Positions 35,201 to 43,484 are shown, counted from the first letter of the stretch. The stretch is DNA of 64,000 nt from Mesonia sp008017825 (GCF_008017825.1 NZ_VRLS01000086.1:186001-250000), one strand, 5' to 3'. Notes: a model not told the origin generated them from the sequence alone. Numbers and translations: made by a program.

Positions 35201-36030
35201 ATTATACTAGCAATAATTATACAACTAACTTTTTTGGGTTTGGAAATGAGACTACCAATTTTGCTGAAAATGGATTGGCTTATGATTACAATCGCGTAAA
35301 AATAAATAAAATAGGTGTAGAGGCAGGACTAAAACAAGCGACACCATTTGGTAGTTATTTTGAGTATATGCTTTCTTTTGAAACTGTAAATTTAGAAGAA
35401 TCTTCAAATAGGTATGTAACCGATTTATACAATGCCAATGATGATGAATTCTTTGAAAGAAAGTATTTTGCAGGAGCTCACGGTACGTATAAGTATGAAA
35501 GTTACGATGATGAAATAAACCCTACGAGGGGAATGGATTTTGAGTTTACCCTTGGCGGAAAAATAAACACTACAGAAACTAAAAATTCTTATGCATATAT
35601 AAAACCACATTTAGAGTTTTATAATTCTATATCCAGAAATAGAAAATGGGTGATAAATACTCACGTAGATTCTCAAATAAATATAGGAAATGATTATGAG
35701 TTTTATCAAGCAGCTCAATTAGGAGGAGAAACGGGACTTAGAGGATATAGAAATGAAAGATTTTCAGGGCAAAGATCATTCTCAACCGGAGCAGATTTAA
35801 GATATAGTTTTAATCAATTTAAAACACGTTTCTTACCATTTCAAATAGGAGTGTTTGCTGGAGGAGATTTAGGTAGAGTCTGGATGGATGGAGAAGGTAG
35901 TGAACAATGGCACAGTGACTATGGTGGAGGTATATTTGTGAATAGCGCCCAATCTATCAATGGTAAATTTAATATGTTTAACGGAGAAGATGGCTGGCGT
36001 TTTAGTTTTGGATTCGGATTTAAATTCTAA
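32299..36030 (+). CDS. Metallophosphoesterase lipoprotein fused to an Omp85-like barrel
   Basis: The start at 32299 (MKKNNIVLTIIVALVMLGC) gives a 1243-residue lipoprotein. The N-terminal ~300 residues form a calcineurin-like phosphoesterase with all metal motifs: LLGDAGYS, FLGDNIYP, PGNHDWYDEG, ALHHPLFTNG and VSGHEHNLQY. A long middle region follows. The last ~330 residues resemble a BamA/TamA-type (bacterial surface antigen) barrel with GGETGLRGYRNERFSG. The enzyme part would face the periplasm or the surface, anchored to the outer membrane. The gene diverges from the HD-PycTM gene, with about 55 bases between starts. The substrate is unknown. Confidence 0.88.
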   Translation: MKKNNIVLTIIVALVMLGCASFEPKYKDEDAQKAIVYPNQKKLEHRFFLLGDAGYSQAGGTSLGILAFKSMLDSMQSKNSTTIFLGDNIYPAGMPPKGDPLRTQSEYRIDAQLDALENYDGNIIFIPGNHDWYDEGINGLEEQKDYIEKHLKKNNVWAPNSGCGFEVRDVSEDLAIIIIDSQWFLEDWDENPTINDNCPEIKTREAMLLEFANELKKNENKNVVVALHHPLFTNGVHGGNYHLNRHLYPSQRKIPLPVLGSLAMLIRTTGGVSIQDAQNQRYKNMVDRLSTAAAGYDNVIFVSGHEHNLQYNVEGNIHQIISGSGSKESYASLRNNGVFAYPGQGFAVYDVFTDGSTWVKFYKSVNNKPVLMFQQEIFEPKKEFDFVPLISDKIYSPYIKASIYEQEEAEKGEVYKSIFGNQYRNLYGKKIKAPVAYLDTLYGGLEVIRAGGGHQTRSLRLKDKKGRDYNLRALKKSALQLLQTVAFKDEEVGEDFENTLAEKAIQDFYTAAHPYAFMVVPDLSEAINIYHTNPQIFYVPKQQALKDYNEDYGDELYMLVERPEEGWMDSDKFGSPNEDIESTSGLFERLRRDEEYHLDEATYIRARVFDMLLGDWDRHQDQWRWSEFEDEEGNKTFKPIPRDRDQVFSNFDGAFFATLRGISGFGNQFSTYGENIGDIEWFNSSVVGLDRALLQNKGKEEWLKQAKYVQENITDEVIEKAFSKLPEEILVEESTAKLKSDLKARRRNIVNIAEKYYDYFAKLAIVTATDKDDFIDITRLGDGSTNISIYRNIKGNRKYVVSNKTYSKKETKEIWIYGLDDDDVFNVVGESNHYIPIKIIGGQNNDIFKIKNGKGVTVYDYESKPNTIDEIGDAKLRLTDKYAVNIYNKDKKISSSTSVLPGFGYNPDDGFKIGVQAVLTNNRFNRNPFTSQHKVGIAYYFAYDGFDVNYEGQFANAIGNFNFAVEGHYTSNNYTTNFFGFGNETTNFAENGLAYDYNRVKINKIGVEAGLKQATPFGSYFEYMLSFETVNLEESSNRYVTDLYNANDDEFFERKYFAGAHGTYKYESYDDEINPTRGMDFEFTLGGKINTTETKNSYAYIKPHLEFYNSISRNRKWVINTHVDSQINIGNDYEFYQAAQLGGETGLRGYRNERFSGQRSFSTGADLRYSFNQFKTRFLPFQIGVFAGGDLGRVWMDGEGSEQWHSDYGGGIFVNSAQSINGKFNMFNGEDGWRFSFGFGFKF

Positions 36031-36125
36031 TTCCGTAAAGATAATTGAAGTGAATATTTTAATTTTTTTAATTCTCTGAACCGCTTCTGTTTATCTGATT
36101 TAAATGCAAATGTTAAAAAAATTTA

Positions 36126-36677
36126 ATGGTTAATATTTATTCAGAAAGAGTTTTAATACGGCCTATTCATTCCAAAGATGCTTTAGAGGTTTTCTCGTAT
36201 AGATCAAATTTTGAAGTGAATAAGTATCAAAACTGGATTCCTTCAACTACGGAAGAAGTGAATCGTTTTATTGATAAAAATCCAAATGCTTTCAATGAAC
36301 CCCATACTTGGTTTCAGTTAGTGATAGAGAAAAAAGATACTCAAGAAGTAATAGGAGATATTGGAGTACATTTTGAAGACCCACAGAATCTTCAATGTGA
36401 GTTAGGATGTACGATAAATGAAAAATATCAGCATCAAGGCCTTGCATCAGAGGCCTTAAAAGCAGTGATTAATTACTTGTTTCACCATTTAAATAAGCAC
36501 AGAGTCAAAGCTTCAGTAGATCCTAGAAATACAAAATCTATTCGGTTAATGGAACGCTTAAACTTTAGAAAAGAAGCGCATTTTAAAAAGAGCCTATATT
36601 TTCGTGACGCTTGGGTTGACGATGTTATATATGCGATTCTTCAAAAAGAATGGAAAGTAATTGAATTCAAAAAATAA
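36126..36677 (+). CDS. GNAT N-acetyltransferase (RimJ/RimL-like)
   Basis: A 183-residue acyltransferase of the GNAT superfamily. ERVLIRPIHSKDALEVF at the start is the RimJ/RimL-type entry. Motif A, the acetyl-CoA site, is seen in GCTINEKYQHQGLASEALKAV, and motif B in VKASVDPRNTKSIRLMERLNF. The acceptor (a ribosomal protein N terminus or a small amine) cannot be told. A terminator follows directly. Confidence 0.9.
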   Translation: MVNIYSERVLIRPIHSKDALEVFSYRSNFEVNKYQNWIPSTTEEVNRFIDKNPNAFNEPHTWFQLVIEKKDTQEVIGDIGVHFEDPQNLQCELGCTINEKYQHQGLASEALKAVINYLFHHLNKHRVKASVDPRNTKSIRLMERLNFRKEAHFKKSLYFRDAWVDDVIYAILQKEWKVIEFKK

Positions 36678-36705
36678 AAAATCCGCATTTAGCGGATTTT
36701 TTATT
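36676..36705. terminator. Terminator between the GNAT and mscS genes
   Basis: AAAAATCCGC pairs with GCGGATTTTT around a 5-base loop (36677-36701), with T-rich sequence after it. It stands between convergent genes and overlaps the GNAT stop codon. Confidence 0.85.
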
Positions 36706-36720
36706 TCAAATATTTTGAAC

Positions 36721-37629
36721 TTATTCCTTTTGTGAAGAATTAATTGTAATCGCTTCAGATCTAAATTTATTTTTCCCAAAATCGAGCGTTCTAATTGGGA
36801 AAGGAATATTGATGTCTTCCTCGTTGTAAGCTTTTTTAATCGCAAGGATAGCTTTGTGTGTGTGAAGTAGAATATCTCTCTGTTTAGTTACATCTGCCCA
36901 GAATCTTACTACGTAATTTATAGAGCTATCACCAAAACTTTGATAAGCAAATTCTATTTGTTCACCATTATTTTGTTTGAATATTTTTGCAATAGCGTCG
37001 ATAGTTATTTTTTCAACTTTTTCGAGGTCACTCTCATAACCTACCCCACAATTAACCATTATCCTAGATCTAGGGGTTCGACTAAAGTTTTTGAAAGAAT
37101 CTTCGGCTATTTTGGAATTGGGAATAATTATATGATTATTATCCGATTGTTTGATAACAATATTTCGCAGATTAACTTCTAAAACTTCTCCAGCATATCC
37201 ATTGGTTTCAATCCAATCACCAATTTGCAATTCGGGTAAGAAACTAAGAATAACTCCGCTAAAAGTATTATTTAAAGTTCCTTGTAAGGCAAGACCTACA
37301 GCAAGACCAATTACCCCAGCTGCACCTAAAATTGTGGTAAGTAGTTTATCTAGATTAAGAACGCTAAGCGCTATAAAAAAGCCTATTGCGATTATAATTA
37401 GATTAAATACTCTAGTAGTTATTCCTCTAACGGAATGCTGCATGTTTCTTCTTAATAATAATTTATCAAGAAACTTAGTTAGGTATTTAGCAACAAATAC
37501 AAAACCGATAAAAACTAAAACAGCTAAAATAAAATTGGGTAGATTCAAGACAATAGAATCTACCCAATTAGATAATTTATCCCAAATTCCACTTATGGCT
37601 TTGGTAATATCAAATACTTCTTCTTTCAT
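36721..37629 (-). CDS. mscS: MscS-type mechanosensitive ion channel
   Basis: A 302-residue small-conductance channel that relieves osmotic downshock. Three N-terminal membrane helices lie near 28-48, 67-85 and 95-125. The pore-lining TM3 carries the Gly/Ala pattern LTTILGAAGVIGLAVGLALQGTLNN, followed by the beta domain FLPELQIGDWIETNGYAGEVLEVNLRNIVI. It lies 12 bases downstream of dps and is likely co-transcribed, which would link osmotic and oxidative stress responses. Confidence 0.93.
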   Translation of the reverse strand: MKEEVFDITKAISGIWDKLSNWVDSIVLNLPNFILAVLVFIGFVFVAKYLTKFLDKLLLRRNMQHSVRGITTRVFNLIIIAIGFFIALSVLNLDKLLTTILGAAGVIGLAVGLALQGTLNNTFSGVILSFLPELQIGDWIETNGYAGEVLEVNLRNIVIKQSDNNHIIIPNSKIAEDSFKNFSRTPRSRIMVNCGVGYESDLEKVEKITIDAIAKIFKQNNGEQIEFAYQSFGDSSINYVVRFWADVTKQRDILLHTHKAILAIKKAYNEEDINIPFPIRTLDFGKNKFRSEAITINSSQKE

Positions 37630-37641
37630 GAATATCTATGA

Positions 37642-38139
37642 TTAAGACTTGATTTCTTTATGAGTGTCTTTTGTTTTCATAGACCAAGCATCTAACATCC
37701 AACTTGTTTTTTCTAATTCTCTAATATAAGCACCAATAAGATCTATAGTTCCTTCATCTCCGGCTTTATCTGCTGTTTCAACAACATTAGACATTTGTGA
37801 AAGAATCTTGCTGTGATCACCTAATAATTCTTTTACCATTTCTTTATCAGACTTATCTGAATTAGATTCTTTTAAGTTTGAAAGCTTTAGGTAATCAGAA
37901 AAATTACTGGTTGGTTCGTATCTTAAAGTTAATATTCTTTCTGCTATCTCATCTATTTTAAGCATAGCATCATCATACATTTCTTCAAATTTTTCATGTA
38001 AATAGAAAAAGCTTTGGCCAACAATATTCCAGTGATAATTTCTTAATTTTTGGTAATAAAGGTGGTAATCAGCTAGTAAAATATTTAACTGTTCTACCGT
38101 TTTATTTGTTGTTTCTTTATCGAGGTTTAAATACTTCAT
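37642..38139 (-). CDS. dps: Dps-family ferritin-like DNA-protection protein
   Basis: A 165-residue four-helix bundle of the Dps family, a 12-mer that stores iron using hydrogen peroxide and can protect DNA. The inter-subunit ferroxidase residues are present in LRNYHWNIVG (His) and LHEKFEEMYDDAMLKIDEIAERI (His...Asp/Glu). The N-terminal tail is short and acidic/basic mixed, so direct DNA binding is uncertain. It is followed within 12 bases by mscS. Confidence 0.92.
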   Translation of the reverse strand: MKYLNLDKETTNKTVEQLNILLADYHLYYQKLRNYHWNIVGQSFFYLHEKFEEMYDDAMLKIDEIAERILTLRYEPTSNFSDYLKLSNLKESNSDKSDKEMVKELLGDHSKILSQMSNVVETADKAGDEGTIDLIGAYIRELEKTSWMLDAWSMKTKDTHKEIKS

Positions 38140-38242
38140 AATAGTTTTTGTTTATTATATATTTTATTTCAATACAAAAATACAATAGTTAATGGTTTTA
38201 ATTTCTATTGAAAACTGACTTTAATATAATTTTAACCCGCGC

Positions 38243-38551
38243 TTAAGGTTGAGTAATACGTAATTTTTCAAGAATTTCTTTAGAAATTTGTCCGCTATAA
38301 GCACCATAAGCATCGGTGAGTAAGCCTTTCTTATTATTTGAGGTTGTTATAGCATATAAGATAGAATTATCATCAGGATTACTCATTCCTTCAAATCTTA
38401 ATACTTTATCAACTTCAAATTCTTTTGCTGTAAATTTCTCTCTATCTTTTTTATTTTCTAGGTATTCATCAATGAGGTTAAAATCTAAAGTGTAACCTTC
38501 TTCTAATTTCAATTTATTGATAGCCTGAGATAATGTCCCGTAATCTTTCAT
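38243..38551 (-). CDS. Small conserved protein of unknown function
   Basis: A 102-residue soluble protein, MKDYGTLSQAINKLKLEEGYTLDFNL..., containing KVLRFEGMSNPDDNSILYAITTSNN and LLTDAYGAYSGQISKEIL. Similar ~100-residue flavobacterial proteins are sometimes labelled phosphoribosylpyrophosphate synthetase, but no PRPP-synthase motif is visible, so I regard that label as unsupported. It lies alone between dps and dnaN. Confidence 0.6.
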   Translation of the reverse strand: MKDYGTLSQAINKLKLEEGYTLDFNLIDEYLENKKDREKFTAKEFEVDKVLRFEGMSNPDDNSILYAITTSNNKKGLLTDAYGAYSGQISKEILEKLRITQP

Positions 38552-38652
38552 GGTTAATTGGTTTTGTTTAGGTTCAATTTAATAGGAAACTCAGAAACTT
38601 TCAAGTTTTGTAATGGGTTTAGTATAAGTTTAACTCACTTAAGTATTTAAAT

Positions 38653-38680
38653 AAAAAAACCCAACAATAAATGTTGGGTT
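38653..38680 (-). terminator. Terminator after dnaN
   Basis: AACCCAACA (38658-38666) pairs with TGTTGGGTT (38672-38680). On the minus strand the stem is followed by seven U (complement of 38653-38659), 36 bases after the dnaN stop codon. Confidence 0.85.
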
Positions 38681-38715
38681 TCGAGTGGTTATAAAATTGG
38701 TTGGTTAGTTGGGCA

Positions 38716-39834
38716 TTAGCTATTAAGCATTACTGGCATTACTAGCATAGTTACTTTTTCGCCTTCATCTAAACCGTCTTTTGGAGTTAGAATACCAGCT
38801 CTATTAGGAAGGCTCATTTCTAATTGAACCTCGTTTGCGTTAAGGTTGTTAAGCATTTCGGTTAAGAAACGTGAGTTAAACCCAATTTGCATATCGTCAC
38901 CTTGATAATCACAAGTTAAACGCTCTTCTGCTTTATTATTGTAATCGATATCTTCGGCTGAAATATTTAATTCAGCTCCTGCTATTTTAAGTTTTACTTG
39001 ATGAGTAGTTTTATTAGAAAAAATAGAAACACGTCTTACAGAACTTAAAAATTGACTTCTATCTATTACTAATTTATTAGGGTTTTCTTTTGGGATAACA
39101 GCTTCGTAGTTAGGATATTTCCCATCAATTAACCTACAAATCAATTGAGTTTCATCAAAAGAAAATTTAGCGTTAGAGTCATTATATTCAATTAAAACAT
39201 CACTATCGTTTCCTGCTAAAATAGCCTTTAATAAGGTTAAAGGTTTTTTAGGCATAATGTATTCTGCCGTTTGTGTAGCAGTAACATCTTCTCTCGTGTA
39301 CTTAACTAATTTGTGAGCATCTGTCGCCACAAATGTTAAACCATCTGTAGAGAATTGAAAGAACACTCCGCTCATTACGGGTCTTAAATCATCGTTACCA
39401 GAAGCAAAAATAGTCTTGCTAATTGCGGTAGATAAAACCTCTGCAGGAACAATGGTTTTGCTAGGATCGTCTAATTCAACCGCATTTGGGAATTCTTCCC
39501 CATCAGCGTAAGCTAAAGCATATTTACCGTGACTAGAGCTTAATTCTAAAGTTCCATTTTCTTCAATAATAAAAGTAAGTGGTTGTTCAGGAAAAGTCTT
39601 TAAGGTATCTAAAAGTAATTTTGCAGGAACGGCTATTTTTCCGTTAGAATCAGAATCTACTTCTAAGACTGCAGACATGGTAGTCTCTAAATCTGAAGCA
39701 GAAACCTTAAGTTGGTTTTCATTTAATTCAAACAAAAAGTTATCTAAAATAGGTAACGTATTGCTGTTATTGATAACACCTCCTAAAATTTGAAGTTGTT
39801 TTAATAAATATGAACTTGATACTATAAATTTCAT
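38716..39834 (-). CDS. dnaN: DnaN, DNA polymerase III sliding clamp
   Basis: The beta subunit of DNA polymerase III, a ring-shaped dimer that tethers the polymerase to DNA. The 372-residue length fits three clamp domains. Signatures include MKFIVSSSYLLKQLQILGGVIN, LPILDNFLFE, DLETTMSA, FVATDAHKLVKYTR and the C-terminal MLVMPVMLNS. On the minus strand a TATATTTG (39865-39872) gives a -7 element 31 bases upstream. It diverges from the pyrR operon. Confidence 0.97.
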   Translation of the reverse strand: MKFIVSSSYLLKQLQILGGVINNSNTLPILDNFLFELNENQLKVSASDLETTMSAVLEVDSDSNGKIAVPAKLLLDTLKTFPEQPLTFIIEENGTLELSSSHGKYALAYADGEEFPNAVELDDPSKTIVPAEVLSTAISKTIFASGNDDLRPVMSGVFFQFSTDGLTFVATDAHKLVKYTREDVTATQTAEYIMPKKPLTLLKAILAGNDSDVLIEYNDSNAKFSFDETQLICRLIDGKYPNYEAVIPKENPNKLVIDRSQFLSSVRRVSIFSNKTTHQVKLKIAGAELNISAEDIDYNNKAEERLTCDYQGDDMQIGFNSRFLTEMLNNLNANEVQLEMSLPNRAGILTPKDGLDEGEKVTMLVMPVMLNS

Positions 39835-40000
39835 GTGAATGCAATTGAAAATTTAAAACATCTACAAATATATTTTATTAACTGAACAAATGCCATCATG
39901 CGCCCTATTTTTATTAACAGAAATACCCACAAATATTGTATAACTTTTAGAATTGAAAAATTGCACCTACTTATAGAACATTTAGAATAATATTTTTAAT

Positions 40001-40008
40001 TACTTTTG
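40001..40008 (+). promoter_or_regulatory. Probable -7 element (TACTTTTG) for pyrR-pyrB
   Basis: TACTTTTG fits TAnnTTTG. I see no TTG at the proper -33 distance. If used, the leader before pyrR is only about 25 bases, too short to hold a PyrR-type attenuator. Confidence 0.45.
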
Positions 40009-40039
40009 CTTACTAGAATACCGAATTTCTTTCTTACAC

Positions 40040-40579
40040 ATGAGTCAAAAAATCTTACTTAACGCCAAAGAGATAGAAATTATCTTGCATAGGCTCGCCT
40101 GCCAATTGTTAGAAAAACACTTAGATTTTTCTGAAACAGTTCTTGTAGGTATTCAGCCAAGAGGTGTATTTTTAGCAGATAGAATTCAAAAGATATTAAA
40201 AGAAAGTTACGGTTTACCCGATGTAAAAGTTGGTAAGCTAGATATTACTTTTTACAGAGATGACTTTAGGAGAAGTGATAAGCCTCTAGAAGCTAATAAG
40301 ACGAAGATAGAATTTTTGGTAGAAGATAAGCGAGTAGTATTTATAGACGACGTGCTTTATACAGGTAGAAGTATAAGAGCAGCTTTAACAGCTATACAAT
40401 CTTTTGGACGTCCTAAAGAAATTGAATTGCTAACTCTTATCGATAGAAGATTTAGCAGACATTTACCCATCCAGTCTGATTATAACGGACGACAAGTAGA
40501 TGCTATTAATGAAGAAAGGGTATTGGTAAACTGGACAGAAAACACTAGTGAAGACAGTGTTTACCTTGTAAAAAAATAA
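40040..40579 (+). CDS. pyrR: PyrR, pyrimidine regulator / uracil phosphoribosyltransferase
   Basis: A 179-residue type-I phosphoribosyltransferase. The PRPP loop is VVFIDDVLYTGRSIRAA (about 97-113), with GIQPRGVFLADRI near residue 37 and LIDRRFSRHLPIQSDYNG near the end, typical of PyrR. In Firmicutes PyrR binds pyr mRNA to attenuate it and has uracil phosphoribosyltransferase activity. Here pyrB follows after 5 bases, but the leader upstream looks too short for an attenuator, so the enzymatic role may dominate. Confidence 0.95.
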   Translation: MSQKILLNAKEIEIILHRLACQLLEKHLDFSETVLVGIQPRGVFLADRIQKILKESYGLPDVKVGKLDITFYRDDFRRSDKPLEANKTKIEFLVEDKRVVFIDDVLYTGRSIRAALTAIQSFGRPKEIELLTLIDRRFSRHLPIQSDYNGRQVDAINEERVLVNWTENTSEDSVYLVKK

Positions 40580-40584
40580 AATTT

Positions 40585-41508
40585 ATGAGTGAATTAAGTG
40601 TAAACCACTTATTAGGAATTAAATATCTTAAAGCAGAAGATATAGACTTAATTTTTAAGACGGCAGATCATTTTAAAGAAGTGATTAACCGCCCCATAAA
40701 AAAAGTTCCTTCGCTTAGAGATATAACTATAGCCAATCTATTTTTTGAAAATAGTACCCGAACAAGACTTTCTTTTGAGTTGGCCGAAAAACGCTTAAGC
40801 GCAGATATCGTGAATTTTTCTGCGGCATCTTCTTCCGTAAAGAAAGGAGAAACACTTATAGATACCGTAAATAATATCCTATCTATGAAGGTAGATATGG
40901 TAGTAATGAGACATCCTAATCCAGGTGCTGCTGTATTTTTATCTCAACATGTAGATGCAAAAATAATAAACGCGGGAGACGGGGCTCACGAGCATCCTAC
41001 CCAAGCATTATTAGACTCTTATTCTATAAGAGAAAAGTTAGGAGATGTAAAAGGTAAGAAAGTTGTGATTGTTGGTGATATTCTTCACAGTAGAGTGGCA
41101 TTGAGTAATATTTTTGCACTTCAATTACAAGGTGCAGAAGTAAAAGTATGCGGACCAAAGACTTTAATTCCCAAACATATTGAAGAATTGGGAGTAGAGG
41201 TAGAAACTAACCTTATTAAAGCTTTAGAGTGGTGCGATGTGGCAAATATGTTACGTGTGCAAAATGAACGTATGGATATGACCTACTTCCCAAGCACTCG
41301 AGAGTACACACAACAATACGGAGTAAATAAAAAAATATTAGATCAATTAGGTAAAGAAATCGTAATTATGCATCCTGGTCCCATTAACAGAGGGGTTGAA
41401 ATTACCAGTGATGTAGCTGATTCAAAAAATGCTATTATTCTAGACCAAGTTGAAAATGGAGTAGCCATTAGAATGGCAGTTATTTACCTCTTGGCATCCA
41501 AAATTTAA
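40585..41508 (+). CDS. pyrB: PyrB, aspartate carbamoyltransferase
   Basis: It catalyses the first committed step of pyrimidine synthesis, carbamoyl phosphate plus aspartate to carbamoyl aspartate. The 307-residue length matches the catalytic chain. The carbamoyl-phosphate loop is FENSTRTRLSFE (about 53-64). HPNPGAA, GDGAHEHPTQALLD and MHPGPINRG are also present. No pyrI regulatory gene follows. It lies between pyrR and a small gene that starts 5 bases downstream. Confidence 0.97.
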   Translation: MSELSVNHLLGIKYLKAEDIDLIFKTADHFKEVINRPIKKVPSLRDITIANLFFENSTRTRLSFELAEKRLSADIVNFSAASSSVKKGETLIDTVNNILSMKVDMVVMRHPNPGAAVFLSQHVDAKIINAGDGAHEHPTQALLDSYSIREKLGDVKGKKVVIVGDILHSRVALSNIFALQLQGAEVKVCGPKTLIPKHIEELGVEVETNLIKALEWCDVANMLRVQNERMDMTYFPSTREYTQQYGVNKKILDQLGKEIVIMHPGPINRGVEITSDVADSKNAIILDQVENGVAIRMAVIYLLASKI

Positions 41509-41513
41509 TACCC

Positions 41514-41852
41514 ATGAAATTAATAGAAAAAGATTTTTATATCATTGTGGAAGATGAAAAAGGTGATGTGAAACAATTTGCATCATTTTTGGAAAACACG
41601 GGTTATGAGAATATAAAAGATAAAAATGTAGTTGTAGATATCCAAAAATACGGAGAATTACAGTTACCTGAATTGCTTTCATTTTTATCACTTTCTAATA
41701 AGCATCGTTCTAGCAAACATTCTTTCGTATTGGTAAATAATACGATTATGATAGACGATGTGCCAGCTGAACTTATTGTGGTGCCAACCTTGTTAGAGGC
41801 AGCAGATATAATTCAGATGGAAGAAATAGAACGTGACTTAGAAGCGTTTTAA
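41514..41852 (+). CDS. Small STAS-like protein of unknown function, between pyrB and rnz
   Basis: A 112-residue acidic protein: MKLIEKDFYIIVEDEKGDVKQFASFLENTG..., VVVDIQKYGELQLPELLSFLSLSNKHR and FVLVNNTIMIDDVPAELIVVPTLLEAADII. The alternating strand/helix pattern resembles STAS/anti-sigma-antagonist folds, but no phosphorylatable Ser motif is clear. Homologues are often mislabelled ribonuclease Z because of the next gene. It is tightly spaced (5 and 18 bases) in the pyrR-pyrB-rnz run. Confidence 0.7.
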   Translation: MKLIEKDFYIIVEDEKGDVKQFASFLENTGYENIKDKNVVVDIQKYGELQLPELLSFLSLSNKHRSSKHSFVLVNNTIMIDDVPAELIVVPTLLEAADIIQMEEIERDLEAF

Positions 41853-41870
41853 AACCTAAAATTTCCATTG

Positions 41871-42779
41871 ATGGAAGTCACTATTCTCGGCTGTTATTCT
41901 GCCACTCCACGTACGTTCAATCATCCAACCTCTCAGGTTCTAAACATTGCTAATCACTTATTTTTAATTGATTGCGGAGAAGGTACACAGGTTGAGTTGA
42001 GAAGACATCGCATAAAATTTTCACGAATCAAACACGTATTTATTTCTCATCTACATGGGGATCATTTTTTTGGTCTTATCGGACTTATTTCCACTTTTAG
42101 CTTATTAGGCCGAGAAACTGATTTGCATATTTATGGCCCAAAGGGAATTAAAGAAATAATAACCCTTCAGTTAAAACTCTCTAAAGCTTGGACGAGTTAC
42201 GGTTTATATTTTCATGAACTAACCAGCAAATCTCCCCAAGTAATTTTTGAAGATGATAAAGTGAGTGTAGAAACCATTCCGTTAGATCATCGAGTATATA
42301 CCAATGGATTTCTGTTTAAAGAAAAAGAAGGAGATCGTAAATTACTAATGAATGAGGTGCTTAATTACGACATAGACAAAGCTTATTATAGAAGTATTAA
42401 AAAAGGGAAAGATGTAACGCTAGATGATGGCACAGTTATAGAAAATAAGTTACTTACAGGACCTCCGCCACCTATTAAAAGCTATGCATTTTGTAGTGAT
42501 ACATCTTACTTGCCTTCTATTATAGAGCAAATTAAAAAAGTTACAGCTTTGTACCACGAATCTACTTTTTTAGAATCTCACGTACATTTATGTAAATCTA
42601 CCAAACACTCTACTGCAAAACAAGCAGCACAAATTGCCAGTCAAGCAGAAGCAAAACAACTCATATTAGGTCATTATTCCACTCGTTACGATAATATTAA
42701 TTTATTTAAAGAAGAGGCAAAGGCTTGTTTTGAGAATGTGGTTTTAGCAGAAGATGGAAAAACTATTTCTTTCGATTAA
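41871..42779 (+). CDS. rnz: Ribonuclease Z
   Basis: A metallo-beta-lactamase-fold endonuclease that trims tRNA 3' ends. I choose ATG at 41871 rather than the TTG one codon earlier, giving 302 residues. The metal motif is ISHLHGDHFFGL (HxHxDH), with LIDCGEGTQVELRR, FCSDTSYLP and LGHYSTRY following. This is the long-arm form with the exosite segment near 110-190. tRNA genes in this window lack encoded CCA (see tRNA-Ser), which fits a need for RNase Z. Confidence 0.95.
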   Translation: MEVTILGCYSATPRTFNHPTSQVLNIANHLFLIDCGEGTQVELRRHRIKFSRIKHVFISHLHGDHFFGLIGLISTFSLLGRETDLHIYGPKGIKEIITLQLKLSKAWTSYGLYFHELTSKSPQVIFEDDKVSVETIPLDHRVYTNGFLFKEKEGDRKLLMNEVLNYDIDKAYYRSIKKGKDVTLDDGTVIENKLLTGPPPPIKSYAFCSDTSYLPSIIEQIKKVTALYHESTFLESHVHLCKSTKHSTAKQAAQIASQAEAKQLILGHYSTRYDNINLFKEEAKACFENVVLAEDGKTISFD

Positions 42780-42839
42780 TTTATTGCTAAACTTTTAAAA
42801 TTCTCTTTTTCCCTAAGCTAGATTCTTGTAAATTGCAGT

Positions 42840-43484
42840 ATGGAAAAAGACTTGCAAAACTATCGTAAATCTTACGAAAAATCAGAACTCAGACTTAATC
42901 AACTTCATCGAGACCCTATTTTACTTTTTAAAGATTGGTTTATAGAAGTAGAAAAAGCACAATTAGTAGATGAAGTAAATGCTATGAATATAAGTACGGT
43001 TGGGGAAGACGGTTTTCCTAAAACGCGTATAGTATTGCTTAAAAAGTTTTCTAAAGATGGTTTTGTTTTTTACACTAACTATAAAAGTGAGAAAGGTTTA
43101 GCTATAGAAAAACACCCGAAAGTGTGTTTATCTTTTTTTTGGCCAGCAGCCGAAAGACAGGTTATTATTAAAGGAATTGTAGAAAAAACCCCACAAGAAC
43201 AGTCGAGTAATTATTTTGCTTCTCGCCCTAAAGGCAGTCAAATGGGAGCAATTGTTTCTCCGCAAAGTCAGCCAATTCCTAATAGGGAGTTTTTAGAAGA
43301 AAAATTGAGCGAACTACAAAAAGAAGAAAGCGAACTTAAACGTCCAGAGCATTGGGGCGGTTATATTGTAAAACCTCAAGAAATGGAGTTTTGGCAAGGA
43401 AGAGCTAATAGGCTTCACGATAGGTTTTTATATACCTTAGATTCAAAAACTAATGATTGGAATATCGTTCGTTTAGCACCATAA
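42840..43484 (+). CDS. pdxH: PdxH, pyridoxamine/pyridoxine 5'-phosphate oxidase
   Basis: An FMN enzyme that makes pyridoxal 5'-phosphate. It has 214 residues, the family's length. Signatures are DPILLFKDWFIEVEKA, TVGEDGFPKTRIVLLKKF, FYTNYKSEKG, FWPAAERQVIIKG and, at the C terminus, EFWQGRANRLHDRFLY with the PLP/FMN-binding Arg residues. It is followed after 3 bases by sixA. Confidence 0.96.
   Translation: MEKDLQNYRKSYEKSELRLNQLHRDPILLFKDWFIEVEKAQLVDEVNAMNISTVGEDGFPKTRIVLLKKFSKDGFVFYTNYKSEKGLAIEKHPKVCLSFFWPAAERQVIIKGIVEKTPQEQSSNYFASRPKGSQMGAIVSPQSQPIPNREFLEEKLSELQKEESELKRPEHWGGYIVKPQEMEFWQGRANRLHDRFLYTLDSKTNDWNIVRLAP

Noticed and set aside
31059..36030. A complete Pycsar anti-phage system around the HD-PycTM gene
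   Set aside because: No nucleotide cyclase is encoded beside it and the region shows no other defence genes, so only an orphan PycTM fusion is supported.
36940..37182. An 80-codon plus-strand frame opposite mscS
   Set aside because: It is an antisense shadow of the conserved C-terminal half of mscS.
37151..37645. A 164-codon open frame on the plus strand opposite mscS
   Set aside because: It lies wholly antisense to a clear MscS channel gene, and its translation has no family features.
38243..38551. Phosphoribosylpyrophosphate synthetase label
   Set aside because: The protein is only 102 residues and lacks the PRPP-synthase binding motif.
41514..41852. Ribonuclease Z label for the 112-residue gene
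   Set aside because: It has no metal-binding HxHxDH motif; the true rnz is the next gene.
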